From Oscillospiraceae bacterium (GTDB lineage: Bacteria > Bacillota > Clostridia > Oscillospirales > Oscillospiraceae): a stretch of DNA of 64,000 nt. Under the pieces are notes generated by a model, which did not search any database, had not been told where the DNA came from, and was given only the letters and a program-made list of their open reading frames with translations. Both the position numbers and the translations under genes were made by a program. The DNA is taken from positions 1-64,000 of the forward strand of contig JAFTXW010000012.1 of NCBI GenBank assembly GCA_017461445.1, written 5' to 3'. Positions 49,086 to 58,578 of this stretch are shown in pieces; the first letter of the stretch is position 1; each line of letters begins with the position of its first letter.

Positions 49086-50421
49086 TTGTGAGCTTTACAT
49101 GGACTTAATGCCCCTGGTGAAGGACGGGGCAGCCAGCGAGGCCAGCCGGCGGGCGGTGGAGGAGCACATTGCGCTCTGCGAAAACTGCCGGGCACTGTAT
49201 GAGAGCCTGCCTGCCCCGGAGGAGGACGGCAGCGATGCCGAGGCTTTGAAAAAAATCCGCCGCCGCCTGGCCCTGTCCGGGTGGCTGGTGATGCTGGCGG
49301 CCAGCATCCTGGGGGCCTTTCTCACCATGACGGAGGGAATGGGCTATAATCTGATCCTCTTCCCGGCGGTGGGCATCCTGGCCTACTGCGTCCTGGGAAA
49401 GGAAGCCTGGAAGGGCAGCCTGCCGGTGGCGGTGTTCAGCTTCCTCTGGCTGGCGGTACGGATGCTGCTGCCGGACAGCGGGTTCGCTGCCTCGCAGATC
49501 CTTTCTGCATTTGGCTTCTGCCTGTGCTACGGCGTTGCCTTCTGCGTGGGTGTGGGCCTTGCCTGGCTGGTGCATTACACCTTCACCCGTCCGGGGGAGG
49601 GCAGCCGCGGGAAGCGTGTGGGCGCAGGGCTGCTGGCATTGGGACTTTGCGGGCTGGTATTCTGGTTCTGCGACAGCTTTTTGGGAAATCCCATTGCTTC
49701 CGCCGCTGTCGTGGCCCACGCGGAGGGGTATTTGGAGGAAAAATACCCCAATTTGGAGCTGATTGCCGGGGAGCCCCGGTTTGACTGGTACAGCGGCGGA
49801 CACTATGAGCTGGATGTGTACAGCCCTATCAGCGGGGATACTTGGTTTATGCTGCAGTACGACCGGCTGGGGCGGCTCAGCTGGGACGGGTATGAGACCT
49901 ACGTTGAAAGCGGGGCCAACACCCTGGAACGGCTGAATTGCGCGGTACAGGTGCTGCTTCTGGACAGCTGTGACCGGCTGGAACAGGAACTGGGCTGCGG
50001 GGTGTATTTCTCCCTGGCAAGCGTTGGGCCCAGCGTTTACGACGGGGTCATCGACTACCCCTTCTGGCCGGAGGAGCGCGTCGATCCGGCGGAGCTGGAA
50101 GTGGATGGAACGTACAGTGCCTGGGCCCTGGCGGCACGGTACGGCACCGTGGAATTCAGCGCGGAGGTGGAGGAGGCCGCAGAGGAGGAAATGGCGATTC
50201 TTCTGCGGCGGCTGCATGAGATCCTCAGTGAGGAAGGCGTTCGCATCGCCACGGTGGATGCCCAAATCTACGACCGGGAGGGCAATTCCCTGAAAATTGC
50301 CGGGTTCCCCTATGAAAACATTGAAAAAGAAACCCTCCCCGAGCTGGTACATCAGGCAGCCCAGGCCTGGGAGCAGTTCGAGAAGGATTACGAAGCAACG
50401 CTTGCGGATAAAAACGCGTAG
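49072..50421 (+). CDS. Membrane zinc-finger anti-sigma protein with large extracytoplasmic domain
   Basis: A 449-residue protein. N-terminal zf-HC2 domain with H-x3-C-x2-C (EEHIALCENCRALYE, near residues 31-45) is the usual sigma-binding zinc module. Four to five hydrophobic segments span residues ~70-215. The C-terminal ~230 residues are soluble and acidic (HAEGYLEEKYPNLEL...), resembling YfjL-like domains of Firmicutes anti-sigma proteins. The stop codon TAG lies in the first bases of the repeat at 50415. The likely role is to hold the ECF factor until an envelope signal arrives. Confidence 0.85.
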   Translation: MTSYNCELYMDLMPLVKDGAASEASRRAVEEHIALCENCRALYESLPAPEEDGSDAEALKKIRRRLALSGWLVMLAASILGAFLTMTEGMGYNLILFPAVGILAYCVLGKEAWKGSLPVAVFSFLWLAVRMLLPDSGFAASQILSAFGFCLCYGVAFCVGVGLAWLVHYTFTRPGEGSRGKRVGAGLLALGLCGLVFWFCDSFLGNPIASAAVVAHAEGYLEEKYPNLELIAGEPRFDWYSGGHYELDVYSPISGDTWFMLQYDRLGRLSWDGYETYVESGANTLERLNCAVQVLLLDSCDRLEQELGCGVYFSLASVGPSVYDGVIDYPFWPEERVDPAELEVDGTYSAWALAARYGTVEFSAEVEEAAEEEMAILLRRLHEILSEEGVRIATVDAQIYDREGNSLKIAGFPYENIEKETLPELVHQAAQAWEQFEKDYEATLADKNA

Positions 50422-50561
50422 GGGCGACCCTTGCGGTCGCCCGGTGCCCACCCGATGGGAGGGCACAAAAACGTTCTTAGGAAACATTCATTCCGCCAAT
50501 GGCGGAGTATTTTTGCCTTAGGGCAAAAATACCGGGCGACCGCGAGGGTCGCCCCTACGCG
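50415..50561. repeat. Array C: 31-bp inverted repeat enclosing short hairpins
   Basis: Outer arms of 31 bp (50415-50445 and 50531-50561, one mismatch; CGCGTAGGGGCGACCC...). Inside are GTGCCC/GGGCAC at 50444 with an inner CCC/GGG, TCCGCCA-A-TGGCGGA at 50492, and ATTTTTGCC/GGCAAAAAT at 50509. It fills the space between convergent genes. Confidence 0.88.
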
Positions 50562-50575
50562 ATAGAAGTATGCAA

Positions 50576-51583
50576 TTATTCACCGAATTTCTCGGCAGCT
50601 TTTTTCAGCATTTGGCGGATGGGAAGGTGGTAGGGGCAGCGGTCTTCGCAGGCACCGCAGCCGAGGCAGGCGGAGGCCTTTACGGGGAGGGTGGCATAGC
50701 GGGAGCGGGCCCAGTCGGCAAGGCCATAGCGGCTGAGGTAGCCTTCAAACAGGAACACGCCGGAGATATTGATGCCTGCGGCGCAGGGCTGGCAGTAGTT
50801 GCAGCGGCGGCAGAACTGGGTGCCCAGGGCACTGCGGACTTCCAGAATACCCGCTTTTTCGGCAGGGGACAGGGGCGCGGTATTGCAGACGGCGGACAGG
50901 TTCTGGGCAAGTTCCATTTCCTCTGCCATACCGGGGATGACTACCGTTACATCGGGATTCTGGCAGATGTAGCGCAGGGCCAGGGTCGCGTCCTCGATGG
51001 CACCGCCTGCCAGGGGCTTCATGCACACAAAGCCGATATTCTTTTCCCCGCAGGCACGGATCAGCTTTTCGCCCTGATTCTCCACGATGTTGTAGGGGAA
51101 CATAACGGTCTCCACCCAGTCCATACCCAGGGCCTTTTCAAAAACCTCAGCGGAGTGGGCAGTGATGCCGATGTGGCCGATCTTGCCTGCGGCCTTGGCT
51201 TCCAGGAGGGCTTCCAGTGCGCCGCCGGGAGCCAGCACCTGCTCCAGCTGGGCCATGGAGGGATTATGTACCTGATACAGGTCAATGTAATCGGTGCGTA
51301 GGTTATGCAGGCTGGTATCAATATCCTTCGCCATAGCTTCTTTGGTGCGGGACATGCTCTTGGTGGCGAGAACGAAATGCTCCCGGATCCCCTCCAGGGC
51401 GTAGCCCAGGTATTCCTCGCTGACGGTGTAGCCACGGGCGGTGTCGATGTAGTTGACGCCCGCATCCAGCAGGGCGTGCATGAGCTTTTTGGTGCCCTCT
51501 GCGTCGATGCGCTGGATGGGGATGCCGCCGAAGCCAAGGCGGGAGATGTTCAGACCGGTTTTGCCGAGAATTCTGTATTCCAT
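50576..51583 (-). CDS. Aldo/keto reductase with C-terminal 2x[4Fe-4S] ferredoxin domain
   Basis: A 335-residue protein. Residues 1-270 are an AKR barrel: start MEYRILGKTGLNISRLGFGG, catalytic Asp/Tyr region YIDTARGYTVSEEYLG near 47 and the helical TDYIDLYQVHNPS near 97. The C-terminus carries one cluster motif CRRCNYCQPC near 258 and a second CLGCGACEDRCPYHLP near 310. This places it in the ferredoxin-fused oxidoreductases of anaerobes. The substrate is unknown. It has its own promoter. Confidence 0.92.
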   Translation of the reverse strand: MEYRILGKTGLNISRLGFGGIPIQRIDAEGTKKLMHALLDAGVNYIDTARGYTVSEEYLGYALEGIREHFVLATKSMSRTKEAMAKDIDTSLHNLRTDYIDLYQVHNPSMAQLEQVLAPGGALEALLEAKAAGKIGHIGITAHSAEVFEKALGMDWVETVMFPYNIVENQGEKLIRACGEKNIGFVCMKPLAGGAIEDATLALRYICQNPDVTVVIPGMAEEMELAQNLSAVCNTAPLSPAEKAGILEVRSALGTQFCRRCNYCQPCAAGINISGVFLFEGYLSRYGLADWARSRYATLPVKASACLGCGACEDRCPYHLPIRQMLKKAAEKFGE

Positions 51584-51614
51584 GGATGTTCCTCCAAATT
51601 CTGTTGTTTTCTAC

Positions 51615-51643
51615 ATTATATCGTATGGGAGCCGAAAAAACAA
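51615..51643 (-). promoter_or_regulatory. Promoter of the AKR gene
   Basis: Minus strand: TTGTTT (51638-51643), 17 bases, TATAAT (51615-51620), about 31 bases before the ATG. Confidence 0.75.
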
Positions 51644-51645
51644 TC

Positions 51646-51697
51646 AGGAGTTAGGATAAAAGAGAAAAACTCCTCATTCCTAACTCCTAATTCTTCA
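51646..51697. repeat. TTAGGAATT-type inverted repeat after proC
   Basis: AGGAGTTAGGA at 51646 pairs with TCCTAACTCCT at 51678-51688 plus extended AT-rich flanks. A shorter member of the family at 46104. It may act as the end signal of the pro operon. Confidence 0.7.
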
Positions 51698-52480
51698 CTT
51701 GCCCAGTTCCTTGTTCCGGTGATAGGCTGCGATGACGCAGTCTATGGCGGCGGCGCGGAAGCTGTGCTGTTCCAGGGCCCGGACACCGGCGATGGTGCTG
51801 CCGCCGGGAGAGCAGACGGCGTCTTTCAGGGCACCGGGGTGCTGCTTGGTTTCCAGAACCATTTCTGCCGCGCCTGCCATGGTCATGGCGGCGTACTCCA
51901 TGGCCTTGGCTCGCGGAATGCCGCAGGCTACCGCACCGTCGGCCAGGGCTTCGATAAACAGGTACATATAGGCGGGGCCGCTGCCGGAGAGAGCACTGGC
52001 AGCATCGATCAAACGCTCCTCCAGGCTGTCCAGCAGGCCGCAGAACCGCATGTCGTGGAGCCAGTCGGAAAGGGTGGTGTCGTCCACAAGGCTGTTATGG
52101 AAATAGGGGAGCACGCCCTTGCCGATGGCAGTGGGGGTGTTGGGCATGATGCGGATGATGGGAAGGGCGCAGCCTACGAAATCTTCGATCTGCTTGATTT
52201 CCAGACCTGCCGCCATGGTGATCAGCAGGGGCTTGCGCTGGGCCAGAATGGCTTGCAGGGGGGACAGCACATCCTTCATCATGTGGGGTTTTACCGCAAG
52301 GAAGATGCGGTCACATTCCTGTGCAATGGTCTGCACATCGGCGTAGCCGATGCCCAGCTCCCAGGCAAGTTCCTTAGCCCTGCCGGAGCGGTCGGTGACC
52401 AGGATATCTTTTGTTTCTTTGCTTAAGGCACGGGCGATGGCTCCGCCCATGTTGCCGCAGCCGATAAATCCATACTTCAT
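51695..52480 (-). CDS. proC: Pyrroline-5-carboxylate reductase
   Basis: Last step of proline synthesis. The 261-residue protein starts MKYGFIGCGNMGGAIARAL (NADP-binding GxGxMG), has AVKPHMM near residue 70, and the C-terminal signature AAMTMAGAAEMVLE...PGALKDAVCSPGGSTIAGV. It lies 16 bases after proA in a proB-proA-proC operon. Confidence 0.97.
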   Translation of the reverse strand: MKYGFIGCGNMGGAIARALSKETKDILVTDRSGRAKELAWELGIGYADVQTIAQECDRIFLAVKPHMMKDVLSPLQAILAQRKPLLITMAAGLEIKQIEDFVGCALPIIRIMPNTPTAIGKGVLPYFHNSLVDDTTLSDWLHDMRFCGLLDSLEERLIDAASALSGSGPAYMYLFIEALADGAVACGIPRAKAMEYAAMTMAGAAEMVLETKQHPGALKDAVCSPGGSTIAGVRALEQHSFRAAAIDCVIAAYHRNKELGK

Positions 52481-52496
52481 AATTGTCTCCTCGCGG

Positions 52497-53723
52497 TTAC
52501 CTCACATGGCCGTTGCCGTGGATGACGTACTTATAGGTGGTCAGCTCCCGCAGGCCCATGGGGCCCCGGGCGTGGAGCTTCTGGGTGGAGATGCCCATTT
52601 CGCAGCCGAGACCAAACTCGCCGCCGTCGGTGAAGCGGGTGGAGGCGTTGACATAGACTGCCGCGCTGTCCACGCCGCTGGTGAAAGCGGCTTCCGCTTC
52701 CGCACTCCGGGTCACAATGGCTTCGCTGTGGCCGGTGGAGTGGGCAGCGATGTGGGCGACGGCTTCGTTTACATCTTCCACGCATTTGACGGCCAGGATG
52801 TAGTCCAGGAACTCCGTGTCGAAATCCGCTTCTCCCGCAGGGGTGCCGGGGATGATGGTCTGGGCGGTTTCGTCCAGCCGCAGCTCAACTTTGCTGCCGA
52901 TGCGGTCATGGAGCATGGGAAGGAAAGTGGGGGCGATTTCTTTATCCACCAGCAGCACTTCCTCGGCGTTGCAGACGCTGGGACGGCTGGTTTTTGCGTT
53001 TTCGATGATGTTCAGGGCCATGGTGAGATCGGCGGTCTTTTCCACATACACATGGCAGATGCCGGTGCCGGTGGCGATGCAGGGGACGGTGGCCTGACGG
53101 ACGCAGGCGTTAATGAGGCCTGCGCCGCCCCGGGGGATCAGCATATCCACATAACCGTTGGCGGTCATCAGGGCAGTGGCACTGGCACGGGTGGTGTCCT
53201 GGACCAGATTCACGGCGTATTCGGTGATTCCCAAAGATTTCAGGCCGGAGCGCAGGGCGTTGACAATGGCGTTGGCACTGCGGAAGGCCTCCTTGCCGCC
53301 CCGGAGGACGCAGGCACTGCCTGCCTTGAGGGCCAGAGCCGCCGCGTCGCTGGTGACGTTGGGGCGGCTTTCATAGATGATGGCGATGACGCCCATGGGG
53401 ACGGAGACCTTCTGGATCTTCAGACCGTCGGAGCGGGTGTATTCTTCCAGAATGTGTCCCACCGGGTCGGGAAGGGCGGCTACCTGGCGGATGCCCTCGG
53501 CCATACCTGCGATGCGGGCGGGGGTCAGCAGAAGGCGGTCCAGCATCACTTCGGACACGGTGCCCTTCGCCGCTTCCAGGTCGGCGGCGTTGGCGGTGAG
53601 GATGGCATCCTGCTCTGCGATCAGGGCATCGGCCATGGCGTTAAGGGCGGCGTTCTTCTGCTCGGTGGTCAGCCGGGCGATCTCAAATTTCGCTGCCTTG
53701 GCAGCTTCCAGCATGGTTTTCAT
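52497..53723 (-). CDS. proA: Gamma-glutamyl phosphate reductase
   Basis: Reduces glutamyl-5-phosphate to the semialdehyde. The 408-residue ALDH-fold protein has [27 protein letters not shown] near residue 110, [10 protein letters not shown] near 190, and catalytic Cys in [15 protein letters not shown] near 247. The signature [21 protein letters not shown] lies at the C-terminus. The start overlaps the proB stop by four bases. Confidence 0.97.
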   Translation of the reverse strand: MKTMLEAAKAAKFEIARLTTEQKNAALNAMADALIAEQDAILTANAADLEAAKGTVSEVMLDRLLLTPARIAGMAEGIRQVAALPDPVGHILEEYTRSDGLKIQKVSVPMGVIAIIYESRPNVTSDAAALALKAGSACVLRGGKEAFRSANAIVNALRSGLKSLGITEYAVNLVQDTTRASATALMTANGYVDMLIPRGGAGLINACVRQATVPCIATGTGICHVYVEKTADLTMALNIIENAKTSRPSVCNAEEVLLVDKEIAPTFLPMLHDRIGSKVELRLDETAQTIIPGTPAGEADFDTEFLDYILAVKCVEDVNEAVAHIAAHSTGHSEAIVTRSAEAEAAFTSGVDSAAVYVNASTRFTDGGEFGLGCEMGISTQKLHARGPMGLRELTTYKYVIHGNGHVR

Positions 53724-54493
53724 TGTCTTACCTCCGGGATGAATGTGGTGCCGACGGCCTTGCCGTCGAGAATGTCATAGAGATTGGCGGGCTTGCTGCC
53801 GTTGGCGATGACCATAGCGCAGCCGCAGTTCATGCAGATTTCTGCCGCCTGCAGCTTGGTGACCATGCCGCCTGTGCCTTGTTTGGTACTGCTGACCCCG
53901 GCAAGGGAAAGAATGCTTTCGTCCAGCTTGGTCACGCGGCTCAGGAGCTTGGCGTTGGGGTCCTTATGGGGGTCGGCGGTGTAGAGACCGTCGATGTCCG
54001 ACAGCAGGATCAGCAGCTCCGCGTCAACGCTTTTGGCGACGATGGCGGCCAGGGTATCGTTGTCGCCGATGACGATCTCGTCGGTGGCGACAGTATCGTT
54101 TTCGTTGATGATGGGCAGGGCACCCAATTCTAGAAGGCGGTTCAGGGTGTTGCGGAAATTGCCGTGACGCTTTTCATTGGCGATGTCCTCGCCGGTGATC
54201 AGCAGCTGGGCCACGGTATGATGGTATTCGCTGAACAGCTTGTCATATGTATACATCAGCTCGCACTGGCCCACGGCGGCGGCAGCCTGCTTGGTGGGGA
54301 TATCCTTCGGCCGCTCCCGCAGCCCCAGTTTGCCTACGCCCATGCCGATGGCACCGGAGGACACCAGGATCACCTCGTGCCCCGCGTTTTTGATGTCAGA
54401 CATAATTTTGCATAGCTCCTCCACCCGGCGGATGTTCAGATGGCCCGTGGAATGGGCCAGGGTGGAAGTGCCAATTTTTACTACAATGCGCAT
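53720..54493 (-). CDS. proB: Glutamate 5-kinase
   Basis: Phosphorylates glutamate. The 257-residue protein is the short form without a PUA domain. Motifs: [11 protein letters not shown] at 4-14, [14 protein letters not shown] near 46, [11 protein letters not shown] near 142 and GDNDTLAA near 156, and [12 protein letters not shown] near 213. The start ATG 54493 is preceded by GGAGGAAA; the frame continues to 54526 through the promoter. Without the PUA domain, sensitivity to proline feedback should still lie in the kinase domain. Confidence 0.96.
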   Translation of the reverse strand: MRIVVKIGTSTLAHSTGHLNIRRVEELCKIMSDIKNAGHEVILVSSGAIGMGVGKLGLRERPKDIPTKQAAAAVGQCELMYTYDKLFSEYHHTVAQLLITGEDIANEKRHGNFRNTLNRLLELGALPIINENDTVATDEIVIGDNDTLAAIVAKSVDAELLILLSDIDGLYTADPHKDPNAKLLSRVTKLDESILSLAGVSSTKQGTGGMVTKLQAAEICMNCGCAMVIANGSKPANLYDILDGKAVGTTFIPEVRQ

Positions 54494-54524
54494 AGTGTTT
54501 TCCTCCAGGAAACGAATATCCACC

Positions 54525-54553
54525 ATTATAACACTTTAGCGCACTAAATTAAA
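54525..54553 (-). promoter_or_regulatory. Candidate promoter of proBAC
   Basis: TATAAT on the minus strand (54525-54530) with a weak -35 (TTTAAT, 54548-54553). A TTTAG-TGCG-CTAAA inverted repeat sits between the boxes and could be an operator. No T-box leader is seen. Confidence 0.5.
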
Positions 54554-54616
54554 GAGGGAAATCAAGAAAAGTTGAAAAATGTTTTGATTGGGGAAATTAT
54601 CGTTTATCAAACGAGA

Positions 54617-54645
54617 AAGCCGCAGCCTGTGTTGGGCTGCGGCTT
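54617..54645 (-). terminator. Terminator of the AcnX operon
   Basis: AAGCCGCAGCC and GGCTGCGGCTT form perfect 11-bp arms with a 7-base loop; T-rich on the minus strand. It lies 13 bases after the small-subunit stop. Confidence 0.85.
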
Positions 54646-54657
54646 GTGTGGGTTGGA

Positions 54658-55101
54658 TCAGTTTACGGTGACCGTACCATTTTCGGATACGGTGATGGTC
54701 ATGCCTTCTTTGACGTAGTTCAGGAATTCGTCGCCCAGGCTGTCTACTACGGGCATGCTCACCCCGTCCAGCCAGACGGAGGCCAGGATGGAGCCTGCCG
54801 CAGCCAGGGAATCGATGGGCTTGCTGAACAGCATACAGGCGGGCTGCCGCTCCATGGCGCAGGCGCAGTACAGCACCAGGCCGCCGGTGGTGGAGCCGAT
54901 GGTCTGGGGCAGGCACAGGGCCTTGCCCAGCATCTCCTTGCCGTAGAGGTCGGGGTTATTCTGGTCGCCGCAGGTGGCCTTCTTGTCGCCGAACTGCAAG
55001 GCCTTCTGGAAAGAGGCCAGGGTATTGAGGCCTCCGTGGGAAACCAGGGCAGGGGCGGTTACGGTGCCGGGGGCAATGACTCTGCCTTTGAATTCTCTCA
55101 T
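54658..55101 (-). CDS. Aconitase X swivel (small) subunit
   Basis: A 147-residue DUF126 protein. The motif LPQTIGSTTGGLVLY near residues 65-80 corresponds to the conserved Gly/Ser loop of the swivelling domain. With the DUF521-type large chain (2 bases away) it forms a two-subunit AcnX hydrolyase. In other organisms AcnX dehydrates cis-3-hydroxyproline or phosphomevalonate; which reaction occurs here is not decided by sequence. Confidence 0.85.
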   Translation of the reverse strand: MREFKGRVIAPGTVTAPALVSHGGLNTLASFQKALQFGDKKATCGDQNNPDLYGKEMLGKALCLPQTIGSTTGGLVLYCACAMERQPACMLFSKPIDSLAAAGSILASVWLDGVSMPVVDSLGDEFLNYVKEGMTITVSENGTVTVN

Positions 55102-55102
55102 A

Positions 55103-56377
55103 TTATTTGCCTCCCTTCGTGATCTGCACCAGAATTTCTTCCTCGGTATAGTACCGGGCGGTGGTGTAGGTGCGCAGCTTGTTGGAGCAGGTGATGACGG
55201 GCATCTTGCCTGCCAGAGGATTGTTCATGTACATCAGGGGGCAGATATAGGAGAGGACAACGCCGGTGGCTTTCAGACGCGCTGCGTATTCGGTCTTTTC
55301 AAATTCCTTCTTGACGGCGGGGGCGGTGGTAAAGACTGTAGGGATGACCACTTTTGTTTTGCCGCTGGCCTTCAGGCCTTCTTCTACACGGACGGTCCAG
55401 TCTTTCAGCTGCTGCATGGACATATGGGGGCAGCCGATGAAGCACAGCTTGGGGGTGGCATCCTTGTCCTTCCAGACCACGGGATAGTTGTTCTTGACCC
55501 GCTCCAGCTCCGCGTCGTCAATGACATAGACCTTCGCACCCTCGGCGATCAGGCCCGCGCCCTGCTCCTTGGCTTCGGGGGTCAGGTTTTCGATGTGATA
55601 CAGGCCCACGGCACCGTTGGAGGCGGTGGCTGCGCCGAAGTCTTTCAAATAGGCGCAGTTGTCATCGTTCAGTTCGGTGCCCAGCCATTCGTTCATACCG
55701 GTGATGAAGGGCACATCCTCCATGACCTTCATGCCAATGGCGGAGCCAAGAAGCTGCGCCTCGGGCTTTTTCTTACACTGAACCTTTACGATCCAGGTGG
55801 CCTTGCGGCCCTCGTCGGTCAGCAGTCCGAAGTGGGGGACGCAGCCGGCGATGGAGCCCATGATATCCATGATGCCGGAGTTCCGGTTGCAGCGGGCACC
55901 CAGCACGGAGTTGGCATAGACCACGGCAGAGGATTCCGCCCAGCTGAGGATGTCGCCCTTCTTGGGCTTGTTGCCCATCTGGTCTAAGTAGCAGGCGCAG
56001 GAGAAAGCGTCCTCGTTCATCAGGCCCAGGGCTGCCAGCTGCTTTTCGTAGTCCTCCTGCTTGGAATACATGAACATATTGAACACGATGTTCATGATAA
56101 AGTTGGAGGGGACATTCTTGTCCACGGGGCGGGGGTCTACGGAGAACTTCTGCTGAGAGATGGCACCCGCGTCGATCAGCTGCTGCATCAGGTCGAATAC
56201 AGGGCCCATCATCTTCAGGCCGAAGGAGGTGACCAGGTGGTTATATTCGGAAGTAACAGGAACCAGCTTGCCCGCCCCAAAGGTTTCGCCGTACATGACC
56301 AGGGTCTTCATGACCTTGGCCATGGTCTCGCCCTTGGAGCCGTCCAGGATGGCCTGCTGCTCGGGGGTCAAATACAT
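55103..56377 (-). CDS. Aconitase X catalytic (large) subunit
   Basis: A 424-residue DUF521 protein. SWAESSAVVYANSVLGARCNRN near residue 145 (containing one of the iron-sulfur Cys) and GCPHMSMQQLK near 310, with a late Cys in SYICPLMYMNNP, match AcnX catalytic chains. Function within the operon is open; the genomic neighbours are proBAC on one side and an OYE-type flavoenzyme on the other. The 104 bases to the OYE gene contain an AT-rich inverted repeat. Confidence 0.88.
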   Translation of the reverse strand: MYLTPEQQAILDGSKGETMAKVMKTLVMYGETFGAGKLVPVTSEYNHLVTSFGLKMMGPVFDLMQQLIDAGAISQQKFSVDPRPVDKNVPSNFIMNIVFNMFMYSKQEDYEKQLAALGLMNEDAFSCACYLDQMGNKPKKGDILSWAESSAVVYANSVLGARCNRNSGIMDIMGSIAGCVPHFGLLTDEGRKATWIVKVQCKKKPEAQLLGSAIGMKVMEDVPFITGMNEWLGTELNDDNCAYLKDFGAATASNGAVGLYHIENLTPEAKEQGAGLIAEGAKVYVIDDAELERVKNNYPVVWKDKDATPKLCFIGCPHMSMQQLKDWTVRVEEGLKASGKTKVVIPTVFTTAPAVKKEFEKTEYAARLKATGVVLSYICPLMYMNNPLAGKMPVITCSNKLRTYTTARYYTEEEILVQITKGGK

Positions 56378-56401
56378 GTTATCGCTCCTTTGAATTTTTT
56401 G

Positions 56402-56472
56402 AATTAAAATTTAAAAGTTGAAAATTGAAAATTAAGGGGAAATTTTCAATTTTACATTTTCAATTTTCAATT
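56402..56472. repeat. AAAATTGAAAATT-type inverted repeat
   Basis: AAAGTTGAAAATTGAAAATTAAGG-like left arm (56413-56437) and TTTCAATTTTACATTTTC...AATT right arm (56442-56472). AT-rich; same style as 40975. Confidence 0.7.
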
Positions 56473-56481
56473 AAGCGAAGC

Positions 56482-58542
56482 TTACAGCTTCATACACACG
56501 TCCCACGCACCCCAGATGACAGTGCGCAGGTTGCCTACCTTGTTGGCGTCGCCTACGATGTGGACGTTCTTCGCCTTCTGGGCAATGGGGGTGGGCTTAT
56601 AGCCCACAGACAGAATGACGGAGTCGGCGGAGATCTCAAAGACCTTGCCATCCTTATCTGCCGCGACTACACTGCCGTCCATGATCTCCTTCACGCCGGT
56701 TTCCAGATGGACGGGGACCTTGTTGGCCTTGAAGAAGTCACGCAGGAAGCTGGTGTTGGCAAGGCAGATGCCGGGGGTGGTGATCAGGTCATCCTGCATC
56801 TCCACGATGGTGGGCTTCTTGCCCTGGAGGTACAGCTCATAGGCGATCTCGCAGCCCGTCAGGCCGCCGCCGATGATGGTGACGTTTTCACCCACGTCCT
56901 GCTTGCCCAGCAGGAAATCCACGGCCTGGATGGCCTTGTCCGCACCGGGAACGGGGATGCGGTTGGCGGTGGAGCCGGTGGCAACGATGACTTCATCGGC
57001 ACCCAGAGAAGAAATGTCGGTGATCTCGGTGTTCAGCTTCACTTCGATGGGGTACTTGGTCAGCTCCCGGCGGTACCAGGTGATCAGATCCCGATCCTTT
57101 TCCTTGAAGGAGGGAGCCGCCGCGGCGATGAACACACCGCCCAGCTCACCGGACTTTTCGTACAGGGTGACCTTGTGGCCCCGCTTCGCCAGCACCAGGG
57201 CGGATTCCATGCCACCGATGCCGCCGCCGATAACAGCGATGTTCTTGACCTTCTTGGCAGGCTTCAGGTTGTACTTTTTGCTCTGCATGGTCTCGGGATT
57301 CAGAGCACAGCGGGCAAGGCCCATAGTGTCGGTCAGATCCTGGGTATTGGCGTGGCCCTTGGAGGAGGAGAAGTTGAAGCAGCCGGAGTGGCAGCAGATG
57401 CAGGGCTTGATGTCCTCAAGACGGTCGTCGATCAGCTTAGTGATCCATTCGGGATCGGTCAGGAACTGACGGGCGATGCCCACGGCATCGATCAGTCCGT
57501 CGGCAACCGCCTGGGCACCTACCTCTGGCTCCATACGGCCCGCGCAGACAACGGGGATATCCACGAACTTTTTGATGTGGGCCACATCCTCCAGATTGCA
57601 GTTCTGGGGCATATACATGGGCGGGTGTGCCCAGTACCAGGAGTCGTAAGTACCGTTGTCGGCGTTCAGCATATCGTAGCCCGCGTCCTGCAGGTACTTG
57701 GCGGCCTTCTCGGATTCCTCCATGTTCCGGCCAACCTCCACATAGCTTTCGCCGGGCACTGCGCCTTCCCGGAAGCCCTTGACCTTGGATTCCACAGAGT
57801 ACCGCAGGGACACGGGAAAATCTTCGCCGCATGCCTTCTTGATGGCCTGGACCACCTCCACGGGGAAGCGGAAGCGGTTTTCAAAGGAGCCGCCGTACTG
57901 GTCGGTACGCTTGTTGGTCCACTCCATGGTGAACTGGTCCAGAAGATAGCCCTCGTGAACGGCGTGAATTTCCACACCGTCAACGCCCGCATCCTTGCAG
58001 AGCTTCGCGGTTTTCGCGAAGGCTTCGATGATCTCGTGGATCTGCTCCACGGTCATTTCGGGGGTGGTGATCTCCGGGTCCCAGCGGGAGGGCAGGGGGG
58101 AGGGGCTGGCAAGCTCATGGCTGGTGTCAATTACGGGCTTGATAAGGGCACGGGTGAATTTGTTCTTGTGCAGGGGCGCGACCAGCTCGGTAATGGCCCA
58201 GCTGCGGCCCATGCCGGCGGTCAGCTGGACGAACAGCTTGGCACCGGTCTTGTGGATCTCGTCCATGAACTCCTTCAGCTCGTCGAACATCTTGGGATTC
58301 TGCCACAGCCATTTTCCCCAGAAGGTATCCCGCAGAGGGGCAATGCCGGGGATAATCAGGCCTACATTGTTGTTTGCCCGCTCCAGGAAGAGCTTGGCGG
58401 CTTCTTTGTCGAAGTGACAGCCGCCCAGTTCGAACCAGCCGAACAGGGAGGTGCCGCCCATGGGGCACATGACGATGCGGTTCTTGATCTCCACATTGCC
58501 GATCTTCCAGGGGGTAAACAGGGCTTCGTATTTGGCATCCAT
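56482..58542 (-). CDS. Old-yellow-enzyme/2,4-dienoyl-CoA-reductase-type flavoprotein
   Basis: A 686-residue enzyme with FMN barrel (1-370), a [4Fe-4S] site (near 382-415), and an FAD/NAD(P) domain (from ~440). HAVHEGYLLDQFTMEWTNKRTDQYGGS near residue 195 is the substrate/FMN block; CICCHSGC followed 25 residues later by RCALNPE gives the cluster, with a longer loop than the usual ~11; VAVIGGGIGGMESALVLAKRGH-like IAVIGGGIGGMESA and VTIIGGGLTGCEIA are the two dinucleotide sites. Such enzymes reduce enoates, dienoyl-CoA or steroids. First gene of the AcnX operon. Confidence 0.9.
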   Translation of the reverse strand: MDAKYEALFTPWKIGNVEIKNRIVMCPMGGTSLFGWFELGGCHFDKEAAKLFLERANNNVGLIIPGIAPLRDTFWGKWLWQNPKMFDELKEFMDEIHKTGAKLFVQLTAGMGRSWAITELVAPLHKNKFTRALIKPVIDTSHELASPSPLPSRWDPEITTPEMTVEQIHEIIEAFAKTAKLCKDAGVDGVEIHAVHEGYLLDQFTMEWTNKRTDQYGGSFENRFRFPVEVVQAIKKACGEDFPVSLRYSVESKVKGFREGAVPGESYVEVGRNMEESEKAAKYLQDAGYDMLNADNGTYDSWYWAHPPMYMPQNCNLEDVAHIKKFVDIPVVCAGRMEPEVGAQAVADGLIDAVGIARQFLTDPEWITKLIDDRLEDIKPCICCHSGCFNFSSSKGHANTQDLTDTMGLARCALNPETMQSKKYNLKPAKKVKNIAVIGGGIGGMESALVLAKRGHKVTLYEKSGELGGVFIAAAAPSFKEKDRDLITWYRRELTKYPIEVKLNTEITDISSLGADEVIVATGSTANRIPVPGADKAIQAVDFLLGKQDVGENVTIIGGGLTGCEIAYELYLQGKKPTIVEMQDDLITTPGICLANTSFLRDFFKANKVPVHLETGVKEIMDGSVVAADKDGKVFEISADSVILSVGYKPTPIAQKAKNVHIVGDANKVGNLRTVIWGAWDVCMKL

Positions 58543-58578
58543 TGGATTCCTCTCCTTTTCTTGGATTCATGCAATTAT

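Noticed and set aside
54494..54657. T-box leader upstream of proB
   Set aside because: No T-box sequence or specifier loop; only a promoter and a short inverted repeat are visible.
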